A stretch of 64,000 nt of DNA, from positions 1-64,000 of the forward strand of contig ONDS01000006.1 of assembly GCA_900316685.1 (NCBI GenBank), written 5' to 3'. The notes below the pieces were generated by a model, which searched no databases, was not told where the DNA came from, and saw only the letters and a program-made list of their open reading frames with translations. Numbering within the stretch: position 1 is the stretch's first letter; every line of letters starts with the position of its first letter. Source of the DNA: an uncultured Prevotellaceae bacterium (lineage in GTDB: Bacteria; Bacteroidota; Bacteroidia; Bacteroidales; Bacteroidaceae). A program made the position numbers and the translations under genes. This document shows positions 52,857 through 61,389 of this stretch, piece by piece.

Positions 52857-55660
52857 ATCTTTTCGTTTAGATGTTCATCGTTCGGCGCGCTTAGGATGGT
52901 GAGGTTGCTCACCACTCCCTCGGCACTATAGGTGGCCACACGCCGTTTGTCGGCATCGGCCTCGTAGGCGACAACGGATTGGTCGGGATAGCGAAGAGCC
53001 ATGAGCAATGCGTAGGCTCCGTAGCCGCTGTCCTCAATGACGATACGTCCGCCTGCATCCAATGTCGGCTCGTCGGTGGAGTGTCGTCTCAATTCTTTCT
53101 TCACACTCCTCAGTATGTCGTAACCTTTATAACGGTAACGGTCAAGAACCAATGCCTCGGGGGTGTCGCCGCTCCGCGTCAACAGCCCTCGCAGGGTGAG
53201 GGGGCGGATGCGGTAGTGCCCGTCCTTCATGACTAACCACTTGAACAGCAGGGGCGGCAGGAGATAAGCCATGAACACCACGGTGAACATACCGACGATG
53301 GTTACTTGGGCCAACGAATGCAAGGCGGGATGCTTGGCGAAAATCAAGGTGCCGATGCCGAAGAACATAATCAGGGCGGAGATGATGATACTGTTCTTGT
53401 AGGTGGCTATCATCTTCTTGCGATAGGCGTACTCGTACTGGCATCCTTCGGTCATGAAGATGGTGTAGTCGTCACCCTGACCGAAGATGAAGGTGGCGAG
53501 TATCACGTTCACCACATTGAACTGGATGCCCAGCAGGTTCATGATGCCCATAATCCATATCCAGCTGACGGCCATGGGGAGAAAGGAGAGAAGGGCCAAC
53601 TCGATGCTGCCCAACGAGAACCAAAGGAAGAGGAAGACAATCAGTCCGCACGCCCAACCTATGTAGTTGAAGTTGTCGGAGAGGGTGGTGGCGATGGAGC
53701 TGTTCATGCTCTCCACATCGAACACGTAGCTTGGCCCCGACATCTGGTTGAGGCTGTCTCTCACGGCGGCGAAATGGGCTTCGTCCACCACTACATGGTC
53801 TATCGCGTTATAGGTGTGGCGAAGACTGTCTGTCCTGAACCGGTTGGCGAAGATGGTCGATTGCAACGGCTTGAAGTAGGAGGCGTCTTGCACTTCATAG
53901 GTGCCGGAGAGAAGGGCGAAGAAATCAGCGAACGAGTCGTCGGTGAAACCTGCTTTCCGGGCTTCCTGGCGGAGTGTGGTGTCGAACAGGGCGCGGTGGG
54001 AAGCCACAAATCTCTTCCATCGCTCCAAACGCTTTCCTTGCTCTGCCTTGGAACAGAGCAGGGGAGCGCAACTGCTGAAGGATTCCACCTGGCCTTCGGA
54101 TAGTAAACGCTCCAGACGGTCGTGGCTCGACTGGCAGTGGTCGAGGGTTTCGTCTTGTGTGCTGCCTTCATATACCACATAAAGCGTCTTCGACTTTGTC
54201 GAGGGGGCTAATTGCTTCTGCAAGTTGTTCATGTCGGCTCGTTGGGCATCGGTCATATAGTTGATGTGGCTCATGTTCACATCAAAGGTGGTGCCCATGC
54301 TGAAATAACCGAACACGCAGGTGAGCAATATCACAATCACCACCAACCAGCGTCTGTTCTCCAACTCAAAGGTGCCTATCTTGGTGATGAAGCTTGGGGC
54401 GCGCTTGCCGGGTTTCGATTTCGACAGATGGGGCAGGTAGAGGAGCACGAACACGATGGTGCCGATAAGGAGCAGTGAACTGAACAGGCCAAGGTCGCTC
54501 AGGGCTTGCGATTGCAAGGGAACCAAGGCGAGAAAGGCTCCTACGGTGGTGATATTGCCCACCAACAGGGACGTAACAATCTCTTTCAGGGCGGTACGCA
54601 CATCGGGGGTATGGTATTGGTGGGCTATCAGGTGCAATGGGTAGTTTACGGCTATTCCGAGGATAATCGACGAGATGCCGATCACGATCACCGAGATGCG
54701 GTCGTGAATCAGGGCGAGACCGCCCATGGCGAACAACCAGCCCCAAGCGATGGACACTACGATGAGCAAGATGTTGCGAGTGTTCCTGAAGGAGTAATAC
54801 AATAGCGCGACAATCAGGATGATGGCCAAGGCTACGGACAGCAGGCTGTCTTGCTTGATCTGGCGGGAGTTGCCCACGGCGATGGCGGGACCTCCGGTGA
54901 TGTGGATGGCGATGTCGTCATGAGTTTGAAGGGCGCTGTCGGACACCTCTTCCAGCAGTTTCAACAAACGGGCGTTATGCTCGGTCTCGCTCGAACCATA
55001 GGGTGATGGAAGCATCATCAGCGAACAACTCATATCACTGCTGAAGATATAACCGTCGTACAACTCGTAGTTCATTGCGCCCTGACTGTCTTGGAGCCGC
55101 GATACCACGGGGGTGAAAAGATTCAGGGGGTCGCGTTGCATATTGTCGGAAAACAACCCCGACACGGGAAACATCAGCAGTTGCTTGTCGCGTGCCAACT
55201 GTTCCTTCACGTAATCGCTCTCACGGAGCAGACTGTCGAATCGTGCGTAATCGCCATCGCTAAGGAAATAGGGGATATTGGCATACACGAAGTCGGCCAC
55301 CTCGCTGAAAGCATCCATGTCTACTTGGCTGGTCAGGCCGCGGGCCATGCCTTCGCTGTCTTTCTCGCCTAACAACCGCTCGAAGGTTCCCATTACTTCA
55401 ACCAGGCTGTCGGGTTCCACCGCCGTGCTGTCTTTCGACTGGAACAGCACATACAGGCGATCGGCGCCGGAGATGTCTTGATAAAGGGCCATGGCTTTCT
55501 CGTACTTACTGTCCAAAGGCAGGAAATCGGAAATGTCTTCCTTGTATTCCAGCCTCGTAAGCAGCACTCCGAAAAGCACGGTGAGCAGCAACAGGCTGCT
55601 AAGACGCATCATCCGGTGCGCCTTCAGATAGTCGTATGCCTCGATAATCCATTTAACCAT
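52853..55660 (-). CDS. MMPL/RND-family exporter with C-terminal methyltransferase-like extension
   Basis: The 935-residue inner-membrane protein has two halves of about six TM helices, each with a large periplasmic loop. The typical MMPL segment VIVIGISSIILGIAVNYPLH and the second-half equivalent FNVVNVILATFIFGQGDDYT are visible. It would move the finished aryl-polyene lipid across the envelope. After the last helix come about 110 extra residues (YDILRSVKKELRRH; GGRIVIEDSGYGAYALLMAL; QSVVAYEADADKRRVA) that look like the first half of a class I methyltransferase fold. This tail is cytoplasmic and possibly incomplete. Confidence 0.85.
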   Translation of the reverse strand: MVKWIIEAYDYLKAHRMMRLSSLLLLTVLFGVLLTRLEYKEDISDFLPLDSKYEKAMALYQDISGADRLYVLFQSKDSTAVEPDSLVEVMGTFERLLGEKDSEGMARGLTSQVDMDAFSEVADFVYANIPYFLSDGDYARFDSLLRESDYVKEQLARDKQLLMFPVSGLFSDNMQRDPLNLFTPVVSRLQDSQGAMNYELYDGYIFSSDMSCSLMMLPSPYGSSETEHNARLLKLLEEVSDSALQTHDDIAIHITGGPAIAVGNSRQIKQDSLLSVALAIILIVALLYYSFRNTRNILLIVVSIAWGWLFAMGGLALIHDRISVIVIGISSIILGIAVNYPLHLIAHQYHTPDVRTALKEIVTSLLVGNITTVGAFLALVPLQSQALSDLGLFSSLLLIGTIVFVLLYLPHLSKSKPGKRAPSFITKIGTFELENRRWLVVIVILLTCVFGYFSMGTTFDVNMSHINYMTDAQRADMNNLQKQLAPSTKSKTLYVVYEGSTQDETLDHCQSSHDRLERLLSEGQVESFSSCAPLLCSKAEQGKRLERWKRFVASHRALFDTTLRQEARKAGFTDDSFADFFALLSGTYEVQDASYFKPLQSTIFANRFRTDSLRHTYNAIDHVVVDEAHFAAVRDSLNQMSGPSYVFDVESMNSSIATTLSDNFNYIGWACGLIVFLFLWFSLGSIELALLSFLPMAVSWIWIMGIMNLLGIQFNVVNVILATFIFGQGDDYTIFMTEGCQYEYAYRKKMIATYKNSIIISALIMFFGIGTLIFAKHPALHSLAQVTIVGMFTVVFMAYLLPPLLFKWLVMKDGHYRIRPLTLRGLLTRSGDTPEALVLDRYRYKGYDILRSVKKELRRHSTDEPTLDAGGRIVIEDSGYGAYALLMALRYPDQSVVAYEADADKRRVATYSAEGVVSNLTILSAPNDEHLNEKI

Positions 55661-55694
55661 AAACTTCTATTAACCAAAACAATTAACCTTTTTT

Positions 55695-55875
55695 CCCCTC
55701 CTTTTCCTCAAGCTAACTTTCTCCCCTCCTTTTCCTCAAGCTAACTTCCTCCCCTCCTTTTCCTCAAGCTAACTTCCTCCCCTTCTTTTCCTCAAGCTAA
55801 CTTTCTCCCCTCCTTTTCCTCAAGCTAACTTTCTCCCCTCCTTTTCCAAAGGAGGGGCAGGGGTGGTTTGTTAAT
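55695..55875. repeat. 28-bp tandem array upstream of the exporter gene
   Basis: CCCCTCCTTTTCCTCAAGCT followed by AACTTTCT repeats at 55695, 55723, 55751, 55779 and 55807. The sixth unit at 55835 turns into the complete hairpin element (CCAAAGGAGGGGCAGGGGTGG). The palindromic repeat TCGCCGTAGGCGA lies at 55923-55935. No promoter is obvious in the 55661-55974 gap. Confidence 0.88.
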
Positions 55876-55974
55876 ATAATGTCCCAACCTCTTCTTCAAT
55901 TCATAATTGAATAATTCAAAAATCGCCGTAGGCGACAATTCAAAACTCAACATTCAAAACTCCTCAAGGGTAGC

Positions 55975-57102
55975 TCACTTCCTGTCCACAGGGTTGGCAT
56001 AGATACCCACGAATATCTCTTTCAGCTTGTCGAGGTCGCAGGTGTCGTAACGGTCCAACTTCTCCAAGCGTTTGGCAAAGGCATCGTATTGTGCTTTCGT
56101 ATACATTGATGTATATTTGCTGCTGCCGTACAGCATGTCGTGGGCGATGTAGTTGTTGGGGTAGAGACGGTAGGCGGTGTTGATGCGACTGTCTATCAAC
56201 TTGGCCACCGATTTGTGGTACTCATTGTTGGTCTGTTGCTCAAACCGCGACAATTCGGCCACGGAAATGGGCTCGCACAACTCGAAATGCACGCGCCCCT
56301 TGCGTTGGAGGATACCGGTGAGGATGCTGTTCAGGTCTTCGCCGGGCTTCTTCGTGTATTTATGACTTTGCGATTCATAGAGTTCCAGGGCTTTGAGAAT
56401 GTCGCACGACTCCCACTCGTAGCTCACGCTCACGGGCACGATGTTCAGGTCTGCCAAAGCCTTGATCTTGTCCTTGGGTTCGCTCATGCAGAACATCTTG
56501 ATGATGCCTTGGTCGGTGGCGTCGATACCGTTCTTGGTGCGACCGTTGCGCTGCGCTATCCATACGGATTGCTGCTTTTCCATAATCACATGACGGATAT
56601 ATTCCGACAGGTGTAACGAACTTTGGTAGAAGTCTTTCAGACTGCCGCCAGGACGCTCCACCTTGAACATCTTGTTGCTCTTGCCGATGTCGATGATGGT
56701 GGGGTTCATCATCAGGTTGGCACCAAAGGTTATCTCGGTGGTCTCAAAACCGCTCTTCACGAAAAAATACTGGAGCAGGCAGGCATCCAGCACGATGTCG
56801 CGATGGTTCGATACGTAGAGGTACTGCTTTTGGGGTGAGAGGCGCTCGATGCCGGAACAGGTGAAACTGGTGATGCTCCGGCGGATGATCTGCTCGTTCA
56901 ACTTATACATCGTATCGTGCTGAAACTCGCGGATGGTCTTGAAACTGGTGATGCGTTGACGAACCTCTTCGATGGACACATCGGGATAGACGAACGTGGC
57001 CAACAGGGGGAACACTTCGCTCTCGGAGAGTCGCTCCATGGCGGCGGGCAACTCCTCTTCGTAGTAGGGACGTATGTCGTCGAATCGGGGGTTCTTTACC
57101 AT
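55975..57102 (-). CDS. Glycerol-phosphate acyltransferase-like protein (PlsC fold)
   Basis: The 375-residue protein has the acyltransferase motif NHRDIVLDA (HX4D) and a later WIAQRNGRTKNG region in place of the usual FPEGTRS. Such proteins in polyene clusters transfer acyl groups onto a lipid anchor. The ATG at 57102 overlaps the upstream stop (ATGGTAA) by seven bases; longer starts at 57126 and 57156 would run further into the neighbour. Confidence 0.78.
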   Translation of the reverse strand: MVKNPRFDDIRPYYEEELPAAMERLSESEVFPLLATFVYPDVSIEEVRQRITSFKTIREFQHDTMYKLNEQIIRRSITSFTCSGIERLSPQKQYLYVSNHRDIVLDACLLQYFFVKSGFETTEITFGANLMMNPTIIDIGKSNKMFKVERPGGSLKDFYQSSLHLSEYIRHVIMEKQQSVWIAQRNGRTKNGIDATDQGIIKMFCMSEPKDKIKALADLNIVPVSVSYEWESCDILKALELYESQSHKYTKKPGEDLNSILTGILQRKGRVHFELCEPISVAELSRFEQQTNNEYHKSVAKLIDSRINTAYRLYPNNYIAHDMLYGSSKYTSMYTKAQYDAFAKRLEKLDRYDTCDLDKLKEIFVGIYANPVDRK

Positions 57103-57962
57103 GATGATGCTATTGTTTGAAACCATTGTATGAATTCCTTTTTCCATTCCCGGCATTCGGCACAGCCTTTCTCGCTGCTGGCACCGAAACCATGACCGCC
57201 CCGGGCGTATTGGATGTAGCGGTGGGGAACATGTTGCGCCGTAAGCGCTGAGTCGAGCAACACGGAGTTGCGATAGTCCACTACAGGGTCGTCCTTGCAG
57301 TTGACCAGGAAGACGGGGGGACAGTCCACGGGCACATGGCGCTCCAATGATAGGCTGTCGAGCAGCTGGCGGTTGTGCAGGCGACTTTCACCCAATAAGG
57401 CGCGGCGAGAACGCTTGTGCACACAGTCGGCGGTCATCGTGACCACAGGGTAGATGGGAGCGACGAACGAGGGCTTGTCGGCTCTTTCGAAATATTCGGC
57501 GGCCGACATCACCAGATGACCTCCGGCGGAGAATCCCATGGCTCCCACGTGTAGACTGTCGATGCCATATTCTCGGTGGTGGCGTTTCACATAACGGATG
57601 GCCTGACGCAAATCGTCCTGGGGGTCGGGATAACGATTGCCACGGAAGATATAGCGGTAATGAAACAGGAAGGCGGGGACATAGGCGGTGCGGTAACGGA
57701 GCACAAAGGCGCTGATACCATGCGACTGCAACCAACGGCCCACGGCATCACCCTCGGTCTTCATGTCATGCCAGAAATAACTGCCGCCGGGACAGACAAT
57801 CACGGCGATGCTCTTGTCGCCGGGGGCAAGATAGGGGGTCATCTCCACTTTCTTATGACCACGCTCTCCCTCCCAGATATTCACCTGGGCACTCGCTGTT
57901 AGGCTGAACAGGACAGCCAGCACAAGCAAACCGACAGTTATTATATATCTGCGTCTACGCAT
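57096..57962 (-). CDS. Exported alpha/beta hydrolase (acetyl-xylan-esterase-like)
   Basis: The 288-residue protein has a signal peptide (IITVGLLVLAVLFSLTASAQ) and a BD-FAE/esterase-type fold: CPGGSYFWHD oxyanion loop, nucleophile in GFSAGGHLVM, acid in CKDDPVVDY and His in GGHGFG. It may trim or transfer an acyl group of the polyene lipid in the periplasm, or be an unrelated esterase captured in the operon. The longer frame starts with TTG, so 57962 is chosen. Confidence 0.8.
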   Translation of the reverse strand: MRRRRYIITVGLLVLAVLFSLTASAQVNIWEGERGHKKVEMTPYLAPGDKSIAVIVCPGGSYFWHDMKTEGDAVGRWLQSHGISAFVLRYRTAYVPAFLFHYRYIFRGNRYPDPQDDLRQAIRYVKRHHREYGIDSLHVGAMGFSAGGHLVMSAAEYFERADKPSFVAPIYPVVTMTADCVHKRSRRALLGESRLHNRQLLDSLSLERHVPVDCPPVFLVNCKDDPVVDYRNSVLLDSALTAQHVPHRYIQYARGGHGFGASSEKGCAECREWKKEFIQWFQTIASSW

Positions 57963-58140
57963 CTTGTTTCTTTCCAATACTCCGATTCCCTCAATCCCCC
58001 TCAATTCCCCTCAATTCCCCTCAATCCGTTAAATCCGTTACATTCGTTACTTCCGTTACATTCGTTACTTCCGTTACACTCGTTACATCCCTCGCTCAAA
58101 TTAACAATTCCTGCATAATTATTCCTTTCCTCCCCACCGA
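57963..58140. repeat. Low-complexity tract TCAATTCCCC / TTCGTTACTTCCG
   Basis: Short units TCAATTCCCC and ATCCGTTACATTCGTTACTT repeat through the gap between esterase and glycosyltransferase genes. No promoter is recognised. Confidence 0.7.
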
Positions 58141-59625
58141 CTAACGCTCCATCTCATTGGCCATTTCTTCGCATCGGCGTTTGTAATGCTTTCGCATGGC
58201 GGAAGCCCGTTGGCGTAAGTCGCCCTTTGCCAACATCTCCTGCGGCGACAGGGGCTTGTCCACTTCGATGCGGAGGGGCCATTTGTTCAGGTGATATGTC
58301 TTCTTGCGCAGCACCTTGCCCGTGCCATATAGATACATGGGGAGAACATCCAGGTTCAACTGCTCGGCTATGTAGAATGCTCCTTGGTGGAACCTACCAA
58401 TGCGACCGTCTTTGGAACGGGTGCCCTCGGGAAAGACGGCGATGCTGTAGCCACGATCGACCAACGAGCGCAACTTGGGCAATAGGGTGTCTATACCCTC
58501 GGCCACGGGGTAGTATTCGGCATTTCTTATCAACAGACCGTAGAATGGGTTGTTCCACACCCAGTCGTTGGTCAGGAATATCATATTGGGGGTGAAGATC
58601 AATTGGCACATCAGGTCAAGATGCGACTGGTGGTTGCAGATCATCACCTGTGGATGGTCGAAATCCACACCCTCGGCCAACTTATAGCTGAAGGGGGCAC
58701 CGGGTATGCCATGGTGCAGCATGATGAACCGGGCGCTCTTGTATATCAGTTGGTGCAACTTCTTACGCTTCTTCTCGGTCATCTTACCTACCTTGGTGTA
58801 TACCCATACAAAGGGGGTGATGATGAACAGCGACAGGATGATGAAGAATAGGAGTGAGTACAGCGTGCGCCCGTATTTCATCACAAATCGATACACGCGC
58901 AAGGGTAATCCGTAGATGAGGGCGAGTACGCAGAGCACGGTGTTCAATATGCTGATACGGGCGAAATCCTTACCCGCTCGGAAATGGCTCACTCGCTCTT
59001 CCTTGGGAGGGTAATACACGTCGATGGGTATCGACACCAGCTCCACGCCATGCCAGGAGGGGAAAACCAATAACTCCAACTCGGCTTCGTACTTGTCGGT
59101 CAACAACGACAGGCCATGCAACTTCTTCAAGGGATAGAGACGGTAGCCCGACTGGGTGTCGGGCATACGCTGACCGGTCTGGATGAAAAACCAGAAGTTG
59201 GAAAAGCCATTGGCAAAGGTGCTGCCCTTCGTTCGTTCCACTCCGTCAAGGTTGCGCTGACCCACAATCAGCGAAAAGGGATGTTCTTGGTTGGCGCGCA
59301 GGAAATCATTGATATGTCGGGGATAATGCTGTCCGTCGCCGTCGAGGGTGATGGCATACGAGAATCCTGCTGACAAGGCATGTTGGAAGCCGCGCTTCAG
59401 GGCGTAGCCCTTGCCGCGGTTCCTTTCATAGCTTATAAGGGTTATGCCTGTCTGCGCGGCCAACAGGGTGGGGGTGTCGTCGGTGCTGCCGTCGTTCACC
59501 ACGATGATGTCATGGCAGTATCGTTTCGCTTCGTCTACGACACCGACAATCGTTCCGCCATTGTTGTATGTCGGAATAACCACGCAGATGCCTCTGTCGC
59601 GGAGTGTCTGTCGCATGTCGTCCAT
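58141..59625 (-). CDS. Glycosyltransferase family 2 - acyltransferase (PlsC) fusion
   Basis: The 494-residue protein has an N-terminal GT2 domain (VVIPTYNNGGT, VVNDGSTDDT, TLDGDGQHYP), a membrane region (about 228-265) and a C-terminal acyltransferase (NHQSHLD, FPEGTRSKDG). GT-acyltransferase fusions are characteristic of aryl-polyene and flexirubin-type clusters, where they are thought to build the lipid anchor. The start lies five bases after the hot-dog dehydratase stop. Confidence 0.88.
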   Translation of the reverse strand: MDDMRQTLRDRGICVVIPTYNNGGTIVGVVDEAKRYCHDIIVVNDGSTDDTPTLLAAQTGITLISYERNRGKGYALKRGFQHALSAGFSYAITLDGDGQHYPRHINDFLRANQEHPFSLIVGQRNLDGVERTKGSTFANGFSNFWFFIQTGQRMPDTQSGYRLYPLKKLHGLSLLTDKYEAELELLVFPSWHGVELVSIPIDVYYPPKEERVSHFRAGKDFARISILNTVLCVLALIYGLPLRVYRFVMKYGRTLYSLLFFIILSLFIITPFVWVYTKVGKMTEKKRKKLHQLIYKSARFIMLHHGIPGAPFSYKLAEGVDFDHPQVMICNHQSHLDLMCQLIFTPNMIFLTNDWVWNNPFYGLLIRNAEYYPVAEGIDTLLPKLRSLVDRGYSIAVFPEGTRSKDGRIGRFHQGAFYIAEQLNLDVLPMYLYGTGKVLRKKTYHLNKWPLRIEVDKPLSPQEMLAKGDLRQRASAMRKHYKRRCEEMANEMER

Positions 59626-59630
59626 AGGGG

Positions 59631-60008
59631 TCAGCAGCTCTTACAGGTGAACACGATACTTGAAAAAACGCGCTCGCCATCGGCAACGCTGACCGTCGCT
59701 GACACTTCGCCCTCGGCGCTGACATCACTCACCTTCTGGTAATGGAAAGTGATATGGGGTGTCTCAAGGGGGGAGATGACGCTCACAAACTTCACATCCT
59801 TGATGCGAATGATGCGTAGCGACAGCGACAACCGTTCTTCCAACAGCTCCTTGGCCATCTGGATAAGACAGGCACCGGGGGTGATGGGTTGGCCGGGAAA
59901 GTGCGATTGATAGATAAAATGGTCGGCATGGAGCGAGATGTCGAAACGCCAACCCGACCCTTCGGCCTCGTTCTTCTCAATCGTGTATAAACTATTCTTC
60001 AGTATCAT
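59631..60008 (-). CDS. Hot-dog-fold dehydratase (FabZ-like)
   Basis: The 125-residue protein has the catalytic region SHFPGQPITPGACLIQMAKE, close to the HFPG...PG signature of FabZ 3-hydroxyacyl-ACP dehydratases. In this cluster it would remove water during each polyene elongation round. It overlaps the preceding gene by 17 bases. Confidence 0.82.
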   Translation of the reverse strand: MILKNSLYTIEKNEAEGSGWRFDISLHADHFIYQSHFPGQPITPGACLIQMAKELLEERLSLSLRIIRIKDVKFVSVISPLETPHITFHYQKVSDVSAEGEVSATVSVADGERVFSSIVFTCKSC

Positions 60009-60453
60009 GGTTATAATCGTTGGTTTCTTCTTCGGACTCTTCAGTCATAGGGGTGAAGCGGTAGGTGATGTGGCGGCGATCATTGCTGTAGGTGGTGGCT
60101 CCATGACTCATGCTCTCGAACAGCAGGCGGAGGTCCTTGCGTAGGAGTTTCCTGATATACCACTTGTCCAGCATCTTCATCACACTGAGCAGTTTCACCT
60201 TCCCACGATGGGGGTAGTAAACGAAATCGATGGAGCTCACACCGAACTCGTTGAACAATGAACCTACAATCTTCTCGCCGTCGTTCTTCAGTATGCCGAT
60301 ACCGCTGATGTAAGCCTGTGGCATCTCGATATACACGGAGTAGCGTTGCCGCTCTCCTGCTTCGGGAAGGGTGCCCTGACCGTATGCAGGCAAGCCCAGC
60401 AGCACGACAAACAGGCTAACGAACAGCAAAGGTGCTCTGAGGTATGCTGACAT
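59992..60453 (-). CDS. Secreted protein of the polyene cluster, unknown function
   Basis: The 153-residue protein has a signal peptide (LLFVSLFVVLLGLPAYGQG) and an acidic tail. No family is recognised. The mature part has strands such as YSVYIEMPQAYISGIGIL. It overlaps both neighbours (LolA-like by 38 bases), so it is part of the operon and may work with the LolA-like protein in lipid transfer. Confidence 0.65.
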   Translation of the reverse strand: MSAYLRAPLLFVSLFVVLLGLPAYGQGTLPEAGERQRYSVYIEMPQAYISGIGILKNDGEKIVGSLFNEFGVSSIDFVYYPHRGKVKLLSVMKMLDKWYIRKLLRKDLRLLFESMSHGATTYSNDRRHITYRFTPMTEESEEETNDYNHDTEE

Positions 60454-61033
60454 TGCTCTTGATATTACGTAACTCGATCACGGTGCGATCGCCTTTCTTC
60501 TCTAATAGCTCCACCTTGCTCACCATGGCTTTCTGCCTGTCGAAATGAAGGATGATCTTCTCGAACATGCTCTTGATGTCTTTCCTCTGGGGAAGGAGCG
60601 TGGCCACATATTCGCTGCCGCTCGCGACGATGCTGGTGCGGAAATTCTTGTCGTCGCTCAGGCATTTGCCCACCACGCTGTTCATCATGATCTGGGCGAT
60701 GCTCTTGAACACCTTGTTCTGGTTCACGTCTATCTGGTCGCGACGCCCGTTGTTCTTCAACAGCACCTGGCTGCCATTGATGATGAACGTATATTGGTAG
60801 GGCGACACATATTCCCATCGTAACTTGTCGCGCTGCTGATAGTACATCTTGCCACGAGATACCATCTTGTCGTTCAGCAACTTCAGGTGCTTGGTCTGCA
60901 CAAAGTCGCAGGTCATGCTCTGCATTCTCGACGCGGCATTGTTGATGAGGGTCTTTATCTGGCTCTCGCTCTGGCTGTATGTGGGCAACAACAGCAACCA
61001 CAGCAGCATGATGGTCAATAGGTTTCTTTTCAT
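60416..61033 (-). CDS. LolA-like periplasmic lipid/lipoprotein carrier
   Basis: The 205-residue protein has a signal peptide (NLLTIMLLWLLLLPTYSQ) and a LolA-type fold: MTCDFVQTKHLKLLNDKMVS, GKMYYQQRDKLRWEY, QYTFIINGSQVLL. In aryl-polyene clusters LolA-like proteins are believed to carry the lipid from inner to outer membrane. The ATG at 61033 is used; the longer frame adds a region within the neighbour's end. Confidence 0.85.
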   Translation of the reverse strand: MKRNLLTIMLLWLLLLPTYSQSESQIKTLINNAASRMQSMTCDFVQTKHLKLLNDKMVSRGKMYYQQRDKLRWEYVSPYQYTFIINGSQVLLKNNGRRDQIDVNQNKVFKSIAQIMMNSVVGKCLSDDKNFRTSIVASGSEYVATLLPQRKDIKSMFEKIILHFDRQKAMVSKVELLEKKGDRTVIELRNIKSNVSIPQSTFAVR

Positions 61034-61035
61034 CT

Positions 61036-61389
61036 TTATTTGGCGATTAATATACATCCTAATATGATAAGGCCCAAGCCTAACCATTGGGTCAAACTCA
61101 CGTGTTCATGGAAAAAACAGATGGCGGCTATCATTCCGAAAACAAAACTAAGGCTCATCAGGGGATAAACCACGCTCAGAGGAAACACCTTCATCATGTA
61201 CATCCACAACAGGCTGGCGGCTCCGAAACACAGACCGCAGACGGCAAAGGGCCAGTTCACCAACAGACTGCCCCAGAAGGCTTTGGTCCAGCCAAAGGGG
61301 AGCATCCGGGCCATGGCTATCTTCAGGAACACTTGGCCGGAGGCGAGCAGCACACTCTGCAATAGGGCTAACGGTATTACTTTCCACAT
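61036..61389 (-). CDS. Small DMT/EamA-type membrane transporter
   Basis: The 117-residue protein has four TM helices in the EmrE/EamA style (LLASGQVFLKIAMARML, VVYPLMSLSFVFGMIAAICF). The length fits a half-size transporter that works as a dimer. It overlaps the ketosynthase gene by 13 bases. It may flip a precursor lipid. Confidence 0.78.
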   Translation of the reverse strand: MWKVIPLALLQSVLLASGQVFLKIAMARMLPFGWTKAFWGSLLVNWPFAVCGLCFGAASLLWMYMMKVFPLSVVYPLMSLSFVFGMIAAICFFHEHVSLTQWLGLGLIILGCILIAK

